This document shows, piece after piece, positions 7,703 to 15,042 of a DNA stretch of 21,908 nucleotides (positions are counted from its first letter, which is position 1; every line of letters starts with the position of its first letter). The notes under the pieces are model-generated. The model was not told the DNA's origin. It ran no database searches and saw only the letters and a program-made list of their open reading frames with translations. The position numbers and the translations under genes are program-made. The DNA lies in assembly GCA_019116185.1 (NCBI GenBank), contig DXCD01000245.1:1-21908 (forward strand). Reading direction: 5' to 3'. The DNA comes from Candidatus Mediterraneibacter stercorigallinarum. GTDB lineage: Bacteria > Bacillota > Clostridia > Lachnospirales > Lachnospiraceae.

Positions 7703-9073
7703 TTACCTGTCATCTAAATTTATGTATTCGCGGTATGGTGCGAGAGCCTTATACGCCGGACGTATGATCTTGTCTACATTCTTAAGCTCTTCCAGTCTGT
7801 GCGCGCTCCATCCTACAATACGCGCCGCCGCGAAGATCGGCGTGTACAGCGCCGGAGGAAGATCCAGCATGCTGTAAACAAGTCCGCTGTAAAAGTCCAC
7901 GTTTGCATTAACTCCTTTGTACATCCTGCGCTTCTCGCCGATGATCTCCGGTGCCATATGCTCCACCTTCTCATAGAGAGCATATTCCTTTTCGTGGTGT
8001 TTTTCCTTTGCAAGCTGTTTTACAAAGCGTTTGAAGATGTCTGCACGCGGATCAGAAATAGAATACACCGCATGTCCCATACCATAGATAAGACCTTTCT
8101 TGTCAAATGCCTTCTTATCAAGAAGCGCCTCCAGATATGTCCTGATCTGATCTTCATCTTCCCAGTCTGTCAGATGGGCCTTCATGTCCTCGAACATCTG
8201 AGTGACTTTTACATTTGCCCCTCCGTGTTTCGGGCCTTTGAGCGAGGCCATCGCGGCTGCCATAGTCGAATAAGTATCTGTCCCGGAGGAAGTAACGACA
8301 TGGGTCGTAAATGTAGAGTTGTTTCCGCCGCCGTGATCCATGTGAAGGACAAGAGCCATGTCAAGGATCTTCGCCTCAAGCTTCGTATATTTCCGGTCTT
8401 CCCTCAGCATCATCAGAATATTTTCTGCCGCGGATAATTCACGCTTCGGAGCATAAATATAAAGATCCTCGCCTCTGCGGTAATTGTAAGCATGATAACC
8501 GTATACCATCAGCATCGGGAACTGCGCGATCAGATTCAGGCACTGGCGCAGCACATTCGGGATGCTCGTATCATCAGCTTTTTCATCATAAGAATAAAGC
8601 TGAAGAATACTTCTTGTAATACTGTTCATCATGTCATGGCTGGGAGCTTTCATGATAATGTCCCGCACAAAATTCGGCGGAAGCATCCGGCGGTCCGCCA
8701 GCATGTCCTGGAAATTCCTGAGTTCTGTTTTGTTAGGAAGCTCTCCGAACAGGAGCAGATATGCTGTCTCTTCAAATCCCGGGTGTTTTGCTGCCAGGAA
8801 CCCCTTTACAATGTCCTTGATATTGTAGCCCCGGTAATACAGATTCCCTTCGCAGGGTACGGTCTCTCCGTTAACAACTTTGGATGCGCAGACATCGGAA
8901 ATATTGGTAAGTCCTGCAAGAACGCCTTTTCCGTTCAGGTCACGTAATCCCCTTTTCACCTCGTATTTGGTGTACAAATCCTTGTCAATTGCATTGTTCT
9001 TCTCACATTTCGCCGCAAGCTCGTCAATCTCGGGAGTAATATCGAAAAAAATGCTGTCAATATCTTTCGCCAT
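7703..9073 (-). CDS. gltA: Citrate synthase
   Basis: A 456-residue citrate synthase condensing oxaloacetate and acetyl-CoA, probably feeding 2-oxoglutarate and glutamate synthesis in an anaerobe. The catalytic residues are present: His283 in GPKHGGAN, His334 in GMGHAVY and Asp393 in NVDFYSG, plus the DHGGGNNSTF segment (246-255). The common GHRVY motif reads GHAVY here; I believe that is usual for the clostridial subgroup but could not check. Activity as 2-methylcitrate synthase cannot be excluded. The start is well supported by AAGGAGGAAGG eight bases or so upstream. It is the first gene of an operon with the hydrolase, with its own promoter at 9115-9143. Confidence 0.95.
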   Translation of the reverse strand: MAKDIDSIFFDITPEIDELAAKCEKNNAIDKDLYTKYEVKRGLRDLNGKGVLAGLTNISDVCASKVVNGETVPCEGNLYYRGYNIKDIVKGFLAAKHPGFEETAYLLLFGELPNKTELRNFQDMLADRRMLPPNFVRDIIMKAPSHDMMNSITRSILQLYSYDEKADDTSIPNVLRQCLNLIAQFPMLMVYGYHAYNYRRGEDLYIYAPKRELSAAENILMMLREDRKYTKLEAKILDMALVLHMDHGGGNNSTFTTHVVTSSGTDTYSTMAAAMASLKGPKHGGANVKVTQMFEDMKAHLTDWEDEDQIRTYLEALLDKKAFDKKGLIYGMGHAVYSISDPRADIFKRFVKQLAKEKHHEKEYALYEKVEHMAPEIIGEKRRMYKGVNANVDFYSGLVYSMLDLPPALYTPIFAAARIVGWSAHRLEELKNVDKIIRPAYKALAPYREYINLDDR

Positions 9074-9114
9074 GTGACCTTCCTCCTTCTTTCTTTTCTC
9101 CGTATGATCTTTAT

Positions 9115-9143
9115 ATTATACTAAAAAACGCATAATTAAACAA
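9115..9143 (-). promoter_or_regulatory. Promoter of the citrate synthase operon
   Basis: On the minus strand, TTGTTT (9143-9138), a 17-base spacer and a perfect TATAAT (9120-9115) lie about 42 bases upstream of the citrate synthase start. No operator is obvious. I see no clear terminator for rsmA between 9144 and 9194. Confidence 0.6.
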
Positions 9144-9194
9144 TAAACTGACTATTAAATATTTATGAATGACATGTCAGATGTTTCATCCTGA

Positions 9195-10073
9195 TCAATC
9201 ATGCATATATTTCCCCAGCAGGTCAGACAGCTGCGCAAATTCGGCAAGTGTCAGAGCTTCCCCCCGAATGCTCGGTCCTTTTCCGAGAGCCAGGATCGCT
9301 TCCTCGATCTCTTCTTTCGTAAAATCAAGCTCTGCGGAGTTCTTCAGCCCGTTTGCCAGTGTCTTCCGCCTCTGATTAAAGGATGCGCGGATGATGCGGA
9401 ACATGAGCTTCTCATCCTGTACCTGCACAGGCGGCTCCTCATGTCTCTCCAGCCGGATCACCGCGGATCCCACTTTCGGACGGGGCATGAAGCAGTTCGG
9501 CGGCACATTTGCCACAATATAAGGCTTCGAATAATACTGGACCGCCAGCGAGAGCGCGCCGTAATCCTTAGATCCCGGTCCTGTCTGCATGCGGTCCGCC
9601 ACCTCTTTCTGCACCATGACCGTGATGCTTTTGACTGGGACATGATTTTCAAAAAGCCCCATGATGATCGGTGTCGTAATATAGTAGGGCAGATTCGCCA
9701 CCACCTTGATCGGCCTGCCGCTGTTCTCCTCTTCCGCCAGCTTCGCAATGTCCACTTTCAGCACGTCTTCATTGATGATCCTTACATTCTCATAGCCATC
9801 CAGTGTATCCTCCAGAATCGGGATCAGCGCCCTGTCGATCTCCACCGCAATGACCCTGCGCGCCGCGCAGGCAAGGTACTGAGTCATCGTCCCGATTCCC
9901 GGGCCGATCTCAAGCACGCAGTCATCCTCTTCGATCTGTGCCGCGCGGATGATCTTGTCCAACACATGCGTATCGATCAGAAAATTCTGCCCGAACTTTT
10001 TCTGAAAAACAAAATTATATTTCTGCAGCACCGCAATGGTGTTCTGCGGATTGCCAAGCGTAGGCTCTTTCAT
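9195..10073 (-). CDS. rsmA: 16S rRNA (adenine1518-N6/adenine1519-N6)-dimethyltransferase
   Basis: A 292-residue KsgA/RsmA enzyme, which dimethylates two adjacent adenines in the 3' terminal hairpin of 16S rRNA during 30S maturation, using S-adenosylmethionine. The FGQNFL motif (28-32) opens the Rossmann domain; the SAM-binding LEIGPGIG is at 54-61, the acidic VEID at 77-80, and the catalytic NLPYY at 127-131. The C-terminal helical domain carries the usual FNQRRKT segment. Length is normal. The ATG is preceded by AAAGGAGG. It follows tatD on the same strand, an order common in Firmicutes, but the rnmV gene often found between them is absent and a palindromic repeat occupies the 98-base gap. 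Confidence 0.96.
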   Translation of the reverse strand: MKEPTLGNPQNTIAVLQKYNFVFQKKFGQNFLIDTHVLDKIIRAAQIEEDDCVLEIGPGIGTMTQYLACAARRVIAVEIDRALIPILEDTLDGYENVRIINEDVLKVDIAKLAEEENSGRPIKVVANLPYYITTPIIMGLFENHVPVKSITVMVQKEVADRMQTGPGSKDYGALSLAVQYYSKPYIVANVPPNCFMPRPKVGSAVIRLERHEEPPVQVQDEKLMFRIIRASFNQRRKTLANGLKNSAELDFTKEEIEEAILALGKGPSIRGEALTLAEFAQLSDLLGKYMHD

Positions 10074-10089
10074 GGATTCCTCCTTTCGG

Positions 10090-10171
10090 AATATTCAGAC
10101 AGTTTACCCCAAAGGGGTCAGACCCCTTTCAGGAGGGGTCAGACCCCTTTTAGTTGAATTTTCTGAATATT
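10090..10171 (-). repeat. REP-like nested palindrome between tatD and rsmA
   Basis: Two copies of the palindrome GGGGTCAGACCCC (10114-10126 and 10135-10147), each followed by a T run, lie inside a longer inverted repeat with outer arms AATATTCAGA (10090-10099) and TCTGAATATT (10162-10171). An overlapping palindrome ACCCCAAAGGGGT (10106-10118) allows an alternative fold. The right arm ends at the base before the tatD stop codon. From memory, GGGGTCAGACCCC units are dispersed in many bacterial genomes and resemble REP elements mobilised by RAYT transposases. Here the element would be transcribed within the tatD-rsmA message and could attenuate or stabilise it. Confidence 0.75.
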
Positions 10172-10933
10172 TCACAAACAATACAGTTCTCTGCTGTTCT
10201 TTTCTGTCTGCTGTATCACGTTTTCTACTGTTGTTCCTTTTATCTCTGCAATTTGCTCAGCCACGTAAGGCAGGTACAATGAGCAGTTGCGTTTACCCCT
10301 GTAAGGCACGGGCGCCAGGTACGGGCAGTCTGTCTCCAGCACGATGGTCTCAAGCGGGATCTCTTCTACCACTTGCTTCAGTTTCTTTGCATTCTTAAAA
10401 GTAACCACGCCGCCCACGCCGATATAGTATCCCATTTTCACATATTCCCGGGCCATCTCAGCGGAATAAGAATAACAGTGGATCACCGCCTTCATGCCCG
10501 CGGCATGTTCTTTCATGATCTCAAACGTGTCCGCCGCGGCTTCCCGGCTGTGTATGATTACCGGCATATTCTTTTCCCTGGCAAGCTCAAGCTGCCGGAT
10601 GAACCATTTCTTCTGAATGTCATGCTTTTCCTTATCCCAGTAATAGTCCAGCCCGATCTCGCCCACAGCAATAATCTTATCCAGATCAAGCAGGTCTGGC
10701 ATCCTGGCAAACTGCTCGTCATCCAGCGAGCCGACCTCGTCCGGGTGCACGCCGATAGCGCCGTACATAAACGGATATTCCTCTGTCAGTTTCACGATCT
10801 TTCCCCAGGAAGCCACCGTGGAGCCGGCGTCCACGATCAGTCCGATCCCTCCTGCTTCCATGCTCTTTAAGAGCTCGTTCCTGTCCGGGTCAAACTGCTC
10901 GTCATCATAATGCGCATGTGTATCAATTATCAT
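10172..10933 (-). CDS. tatD: TatD-family metal-dependent hydrolase (DNase)
   Basis: A 253-residue cytoplasmic TIM-barrel hydrolase of the TatD family, with reported 3'-5' exonuclease activity in characterised members. The metal ligands are all visible: His6 and His8 (DTHAH), Glu92 (GEIGLDYY), His128 (IIHSREA), His152 (IHCYS) and Asp202 (LETDCPYLAP), followed by the family RGKRN segment. Length is typical. The ATG is preceded by GAGGTGAGG and begins 9 bases after the stop of the asparagine-synthetase-like gene, so the two are in one operon. The function in vivo (DNA repair or RNA quality control) is not settled by sequence. Confidence 0.93.
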   Translation of the reverse strand: MIIDTHAHYDDEQFDPDRNELLKSMEAGGIGLIVDAGSTVASWGKIVKLTEEYPFMYGAIGVHPDEVGSLDDEQFARMPDLLDLDKIIAVGEIGLDYYWDKEKHDIQKKWFIRQLELAREKNMPVIIHSREAAADTFEIMKEHAAGMKAVIHCYSYSAEMAREYVKMGYYIGVGGVVTFKNAKKLKQVVEEIPLETIVLETDCPYLAPVPYRGKRNCSLYLPYVAEQIAEIKGTTVENVIQQTEKNSRELYCL

Positions 10934-10942
10934 AGCCTCACC

Positions 10943-12481
10943 TCAGCGCTTTACAAAGTATTCTTCATACCATACAAGGAAGGTATAGATGGTCCAGACT
11001 TTTCTCCAGTTGTCCGAATTGCCGCCCACGTAATCATCGAAAATGGCATTGATCTCATCTACATTGAAGAACTTCTCCGCCATCTCGCTGCGGAATTTCG
11101 CCCTCACGTCCTGATTGTACCGGTCATCAGCCATCCAGATGCGGATCGGCACGATGAATCCCAGCTTCTTGCGGAACGCGATCTCCTCCGGCAGCACTTT
11201 TGCCGCGGCAGTACGCAGCGCCACCTTATTCTGCTCTTCATTGACTTTATATTTTGACGGCATCCTGGATGCAATGTCAAAGATCCTGCGATCTGTCAGC
11301 GGCATCCGGATCTCAAGTCCTGCCGCAAGGCTCATCTTGTCCACATTCAGGTAAATGTCGCCTTCCAGCCAGATCTGGATATCCACATCTGACATCTTTG
11401 TCAGCGGGTCAAGCCCTTCCGTCTCCTCATAGATGGGACGGGCGATCTCGATCGGAAGGACATCCGGATCGTATTTCTTCAGGATGCGCTTCTTCTCGTC
11501 TTCCTTCATGATATTTGTATTTCCCACGTAGAACGTCTTCAGATTCTCGCCGTAGCGCTCTGCATTGCGGTACATATTGTATCCGCCGAAAAATTCATCC
11601 GCGCCCTCTCCGGAATAGCAGATCTTCGTATGCTCTGCCGTTGCCCGGCACGCAATAGCAAACGCGATAGCCGATGCGTCTCCCAGCGGCTGCTCCATAT
11701 TGTACATCACATACGGAACGATCCCGAAATACTCCTCCGGCGTGATCAGGCACCGGGAATTCTTCCTTCCCAGGATATCCGCTGTCTGACGCGCCAGCCC
11801 CGACTCATCGAAACGCTCTTCCTCATAACCGCAGGAGTCCGTCATCTCTACATCAGACATTGCCAGCACATAAGAAGAATCCACACCGCCGGACAGGAAG
11901 GATTCCGCTGTCTCATCCGCTGTCTTGACCTCCGGCATGATCTCCTTCAGAGTCGTATGGATCTCGTCCGCCCACTCCTCAAGGGTCTTGCTCTCATCCG
12001 GATGGAAGGTCGGCGTCCAGTAGCGCTTGATGCTCAGCTTTCCGTCCTGCCAGATCAGATACCGTCCCGGCATGAGTTTCTTAAGCCCGCGGAAAAATGT
12101 ATTTTCTCCAGCCACATAAGTAAGGCTCAGATATAACTGAAGCATCTCTTCATTTAATTCCTTCACAAATCCCGGCTGCTGCATGATCTGGCGGATCGTG
12201 GTGCCGTAGAGCAGATTTCCGTCTGCTGTCTCATAGTAATAAAATGGTTTTGTCCCGAACTGGTCTCTCAAACAGAACAGTTTCTTCTCGCTGTCATCCC
12301 ACAGGGCAAATGCGAACATGCCATGCATGTGGTCCGCCATCTCATATCCCCAAGTCTCATACGCGCGGATCAATATTTTCTCCTCGCGTTCTTCCCTCGT
12401 AAGGTCAAGCGGGATCTCCAGCCTCTCGCAGAGTTCTTCCCAGTTGCGGATATGTCCTCTGTAGTCTTTTACTGTTATCAT
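10943..12481 (-). CDS. asnB: Asparagine synthetase-like protein lacking the glutaminase N-terminus
   Basis: A 512-residue AsnB homologue. The C-terminal synthetase domain looks complete: PP-loop SGGVDSS (197-203) for ATP, GEGADE (291-296), EIRMPL and KLGFIVP. The N-terminal part matches only the second half of the class II glutaminase domain (GMFAFALWD and RDQFGTKP at about 54-79). The usual opening with catalytic Cys2, the RGPD segment and NGEIYN are missing, so glutamine hydrolysis by the normal mechanism is not possible. It may use free ammonia, get ammonia from a partner, or catalyse another amide- or lactam-forming reaction, as some AsnB relatives do. The start is real: CAGGAGGAG lies 6 bases or so upstream, and no frame upstream encodes the missing part. 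First gene of an operon with tatD and probably rsmA. Confidence 0.9.
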   Translation of the reverse strand: MITVKDYRGHIRNWEELCERLEIPLDLTREEREEKILIRAYETWGYEMADHMHGMFAFALWDDSEKKLFCLRDQFGTKPFYYYETADGNLLYGTTIRQIMQQPGFVKELNEEMLQLYLSLTYVAGENTFFRGLKKLMPGRYLIWQDGKLSIKRYWTPTFHPDESKTLEEWADEIHTTLKEIMPEVKTADETAESFLSGGVDSSYVLAMSDVEMTDSCGYEEERFDESGLARQTADILGRKNSRCLITPEEYFGIVPYVMYNMEQPLGDASAIAFAIACRATAEHTKICYSGEGADEFFGGYNMYRNAERYGENLKTFYVGNTNIMKEDEKKRILKKYDPDVLPIEIARPIYEETEGLDPLTKMSDVDIQIWLEGDIYLNVDKMSLAAGLEIRMPLTDRRIFDIASRMPSKYKVNEEQNKVALRTAAAKVLPEEIAFRKKLGFIVPIRIWMADDRYNQDVRAKFRSEMAEKFFNVDEINAIFDDYVGGNSDNWRKVWTIYTFLVWYEEYFVKR

Positions 12482-12594
12482 ATGTGCTCCTCCTGTTTCT
12501 TATCGTCCTTATTTCATATCATGTAACACTTCTAAACTAAGTATGCTGCACCAGCGGCACCGCCGCGGCATGCGGCGATATGCCGGCGCACTCC
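12482..12594 (-). promoter_or_regulatory. GC-rich structured leader of the asparagine-synthetase-like operon
   Basis: If transcription starts from the promoter just upstream, the leader is about 113 bases. It contains a GC-rich stretch at 12550-12590 with the hairpin CGGCAT-8-ATGCCG (12566-12571, 12580-12585) and further overlapping GC pairings, in contrast to the AT-rich surroundings. I see no T-box antiterminator sequence and no terminator-like U run, so a regulatory role is only a possibility. Confidence 0.3.
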
Positions 12595-12601
12595 TTTTTG
12601 T

Positions 12602-12630
12602 ATTTTAACATATCCGCTATTTCCTGTAAA
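12602..12630 (-). promoter_or_regulatory. asnB: Promoter of the asparagine-synthetase-like operon
   Basis: On the minus strand, TTTACA (12630-12625), a 17-base spacer and TAAAAT (12607-12602) match the sigma-A consensus at five of six positions each. It is divergent from the purC promoter about 100 bases away. Confidence 0.65.
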
Positions 12631-12729
12631 TCTGCAACACATTCTCATCTGCATCGCATCCTGCTGCCTGTCCGTCCCTCTTATTGTGCGCCATCCGTAT
12701 CGGAAATTTACAAAAAATGCAAAAAACTA

Positions 12730-12758
12730 TTGTCTTTCCGGTCATTTATGCCTATTCT
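12730..12758 (+). promoter_or_regulatory. purC: Promoter of purC
   Basis: TTGTCT (12730-12735), a 17-base spacer and TATTCT (12753-12758) lie about 45 bases before the purC start. I see no PurR-box pair or purine riboswitch in the intergenic region. Confidence 0.55.
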
Positions 12759-12803
12759 ATTAAAGGAACTACTCAAACTATAAAATAAAACGAGGTATAC
12801 GAA

Positions 12804-13667
12804 ATGAAACCGATCAAAGAAGGAAAAGTCCGTGAAATCTACGACAACGGCGACAGCCTGATCCTTGTTGCCACAGACAGGATCAGCTGCTTTGACGTAA
12901 TCCTGAAAAACACGATAACAAAAAAGGGCACTGTGCTTACACAGATGTCCAAATTCTGGTTTGACATGACTTCAGATATCCTGCCGAACCATATGATCTC
13001 AACAGATGTTAAAGACATGCCGGAATTCTTCCAACAGCCGCAGTTCGACGGAAACAGCATGATGTGCCGGAAGCTGAACATGCTCCCCATCGAGTGCATT
13101 GTCCGCGGATATATCACAGGAAGCGGCTGGGCAAGCTACCAGAAGGACGGCACAGTGTGCGGTATCACACTGCCGGAAGGGCTCAAGGAATCCGACAAAC
13201 TGCCGGAACCGATCTACACACCTTCCACAAAGGCTGAGATCGGCGATCATGACGAGAACATCTCCTACGAGCAGAGCATTGAGCACCTGGAGAAAGCATT
13301 CCCGGGCAAGGGCGAGGAGTATGCAGCGAAACTGCGCGATTATACGATCGCACTGTACAAGAAATGTGCAGATTACGCCCTGACACGCGGCATCATCATC
13401 GCTGACACGAAATTCGAGTTCGGTCTGGACGAGGACGGAAACATCGTGCTCGGAGACGAAATGCTCACGCCGGACAGCTCCCGCTTCTGGCCGGCAGACG
13501 GATATGAACCGGGACACGGGCAGCCGTCCTTTGACAAGCAGTTCGCACGTGACTGGCTGAAAGCGAATCCGGATAATGACTGGACACTGCCGGATGACAT
13601 CGTTCAGAAAACGATCGATATCTACCTGCAGGGGTATGAGATGCTCACAGGGAAGAAACTCGACTAA
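12804..13667 (+). CDS. purC: Phosphoribosylaminoimidazole-succinocarboxamide synthase (SAICAR synthetase)
   Basis: A 287-residue cytoplasmic enzyme of purine synthesis that joins CAIR and aspartate with ATP hydrolysis to give SAICAR. The family landmarks are present: the GKVREIYD opening (7-14), VATDRISCFDV (22-32), CIVRGYITGSGW (98-109), ADTKFEFG (200-207) and DEMLTPDSSRFW (218-229). The length is that of the longer PurC subgroup, larger than the roughly 240 residues of the Bacillus subtilis enzyme. The ATG has only a modest ribosome site (GAGGT). It stands alone, divergent from the asnB-like gene and away from other pur genes, and ends at a strong terminator. Confidence 0.96.
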   Translation: MKPIKEGKVREIYDNGDSLILVATDRISCFDVILKNTITKKGTVLTQMSKFWFDMTSDILPNHMISTDVKDMPEFFQQPQFDGNSMMCRKLNMLPIECIVRGYITGSGWASYQKDGTVCGITLPEGLKESDKLPEPIYTPSTKAEIGDHDENISYEQSIEHLEKAFPGKGEEYAAKLRDYTIALYKKCADYALTRGIIIADTKFEFGLDEDGNIVLGDEMLTPDSSRFWPADGYEPGHGQPSFDKQFARDWLKANPDNDWTLPDDIVQKTIDIYLQGYEMLTGKKLD

Positions 13668-13700
13668 AGCTCTGTTGATATCCATGTCGTGTAAAATCGG

Positions 13701-13747
13701 AGCCCGCGCTTCCGGACTTTTTTCGGAAACGCGGGCTTTTTCGTTTT
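13701..13747 (+). terminator. Rho-independent terminator of purC
   Basis: The stem AGCCCGCG (13701-13708) with CGCGGGCT (13730-13737) continues inward, after one mismatch, as TTCCG with CGGAA. It is followed by TTTTTCGTTTTTT, a classic strong terminator. It begins 33 bases after the purC stop codon and faces the convergent membrane-protein gene. Confidence 0.95.
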
Positions 13748-13766
13748 TTATCTGACAGTTTCCGTT

Positions 13767-14261
13767 TTATCTGCTCCCAATCTGATTCCGGAGATACCTC
13801 AGGCAATGATCCGCATCCTCCTTCATAAAGCCGGTCTTTTTTACGGGCAGGATAAGATTTCCCCTCAAACATATCACTATCATATTTGGGGTTTCCAACA
13901 CCTTTTTTATATCCGATAAGGATAAATGCTTCTCTTTGTCCTCTATTCTGTAAAGAATATCCCGGCCTATTTCAATATGCATCAAAGGCACACTGTTCCC
14001 GTAATTGACCTGATATCTTTCTCTTTCTACCTTCACTGCCCGGACAACTTTGATCCTTATGAGCAGCAGAAGCAGCACCGGAAGAATTTCGAGAAACAGA
14101 TAAACAAAATTTCTCCGTATTATCAGCATTATTAGAAAGTACAGAAAAATCAGCGCTGTTAAAATATAAGATATCATCAGCTTTTCACTCCACCAGCGCT
14201 TCAGATACTCAGGAATACAATCTTCCGTATATTGAAATTCACTTATAAAAAAATTATCCAT
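13767..14261 (-). CDS. YcxB-like membrane protein
   Basis: A 164-residue protein with two adjacent transmembrane helices (about 29-48 and 52-70) and a C-terminal cytosolic domain (about 88-160). The pattern of short strands in that domain, including ILYRIEDKEKHLSLSDI and a LILPVKKTGF segment, resembles the YcxB-like family of unknown function. The start at 14261 is chosen because AGGAGGAATTGG precedes that ATG; the frame is open 16 codons further, but without a ribosome site. The gene lies just downstream of another small membrane protein on the same strand, whose apparent original stop codon overlaps this ribosome site, so the two form an operon. The family call is moderate; the function is unknown. 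Confidence 0.75.
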   Translation of the reverse strand: MDNFFISEFQYTEDCIPEYLKRWWSEKLMISYILTALIFLYFLIMLIIRRNFVYLFLEILPVLLLLLIRIKVVRAVKVERERYQVNYGNSVPLMHIEIGRDILYRIEDKEKHLSLSDIKKVLETPNMIVICLRGNLILPVKKTGFMKEDADHCLRYLRNQIGSR

Positions 14262-14274
14262 TTGCCAATTCCTC

Positions 14275-14384
14275 CTAATCCGCCTGAACCGAATCCAACA
14301 TCTCCGCAAATTTCTTTCCCAGATGGATACTGTCTTCTGCTATCTTATTGATCTGGCCATCGAATGTATTCTTTTCATCAACTG
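14275..14384 (-). pseudogene. Detached C-terminal tail of the upstream membrane protein (-1 frame)
   Basis: In the -1 frame relative to the gene at 14340-14813, 35 sense codons run from about 14382 to a TAG at 14275-14277, with no start codon of their own. The product is charged and helical (FDGQINKIAEDS, LGKKFAEML). The TAG sits directly against the AGGAGG of the next gene, as expected for a normal operon junction. Adding one G to the GGG at 14385-14387 would join this tail to the upstream frame. It could be a true frameshift mutation, a sequencing error, or, less likely, programmed frameshifting. Confidence 0.5.
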
Positions 14385-14813
14385 CCCTCTCCTGACAAAA
14401 GCCAAAATAAGCGCAATGATCTGAAATGCTATTGCAGTTACAAGTAAAATACAGCTAAGCGTCAAATTTCCCTCTGAAATAAGAGAAAACGGCGTCATGA
14501 CTACGGCATTACCTGTAAGGCTCCCGCTTGCCAGCATCCACACTCCGCTCTCTACTACCACGGTTATTATTGTAAAAAAGACGGTGAGGACACATTCTGA
14601 TGTTGCGAGAATCTTTCCTGATCTCTTTAGCTGTTCCGCGCGCGGAGCATTTTCCCCTGATACTTTATAACATAATTTAATCCTGGCGTTTGCATTGATA
14701 TCAACACAAAGGATAATGATCAGCTCCACAACTGTAAATATGCCGAACAATCCCACATAAGGATTCACAAATAAACAGATTACTGACAATATTAACGGAA
14801 TAAGAATATACAT
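14340..14813 (-). CDS. Small four-helix membrane protein, probably truncated by a frameshift
   Basis: A 157-residue protein of unknown function with four predicted membrane helices (about 2-16, 19-38, 76-97 and 118-140) and a short charged loop at 40-70. I do not recognise the family. The ATG at 14813 is chosen because AAGAGGTG precedes it; a GTG at 14834 would add seven residues without a ribosome site. After Gly143 the frame ends in an unremarkable 14-residue tail, while the -1 frame continues for 35 codons up to the ribosome site of the YcxB-like gene, suggesting the protein was originally about 179 residues. The two genes probably form an operon from the promoter at 14860-14888. Confidence 0.7.
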   Translation of the reverse strand: MYILIPLILSVICLFVNPYVGLFGIFTVVELIIILCVDINANARIKLCYKVSGENAPRAEQLKRSGKILATSECVLTVFFTIITVVVESGVWMLASGSLTGNAVVMTPFSLISEGNLTLSCILLVTAIAFQIIALILAFVRRGQLMKRIHSMARSIR

Positions 14814-14859
14814 TTCAATACACCTCTTATGCACTTCCAGGAACTTTGCCCTATTTATA

Positions 14860-14888
14860 ATAATCTATCATATCCGGCACATTTTCAA
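14860..14888 (-). promoter_or_regulatory. Promoter of the small membrane protein operon
   Basis: On the minus strand, TTGAAA (14888-14883), a 17-base spacer and GATTAT (14865-14860) lie about 47 bases upstream of the ATG at 14813. A TATAAA slightly downstream is an alternative -10 element. Confidence 0.45.
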
Positions 14889-14952
14889 GCTCTTTTTTAC
14901 TTTTTGTCCGGCAGACACCAGGCTCGAAAATACCTCTTCAAGGGCTCGGGTA

Positions 14953-15035
14953 TCAGTCGCGGGCTTTCGCATGAAATGGGGCCGCCGTGCGCAACTTCGA
15001 TTCCACTGCGTTCCATCTCAGTCGCGGGCTTTCGC
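14953..15035. repeat. Intergenic direct repeats of 18 bases
   Basis: The 18-base sequence TCAGTCGCGGGCTTTCGC occurs at 14953-14970 and again at 15018-15035, separated by 47 bases of GC-rich sequence unlike the AT-rich DNA to its left. The block looks like a dispersed intergenic repeat rather than a gene; the short open frames across it have no credible starts. The region 14889-14950 holds nothing I can recognise. Confidence 0.55.
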
Positions 15036-15042
15036 CCTATGT

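Noticed and set aside
9201..10157. A 318-residue plus-strand open frame opposite rsmA
   Set aside because: It is antisense to rsmA; its end (repeated RGQTPF) only translates the REP-like palindrome.
12482..12640. Missing AsnB N-terminus encoded upstream in another frame
   Set aside because: No Met-Cys-Gly start or glutaminase motifs are present, and the promoter and ribosome site fit the short protein.
12482..12803. T-box or purine riboswitch in the asnB-like/purC intergenic region
   Set aside because: No T-box antiterminator sequence or purine aptamer core is visible on either strand.
14953..15035. CRISPR array
   Set aside because: There are only two repeat copies, with 47 bases between them, no further units and no cas genes in the window.
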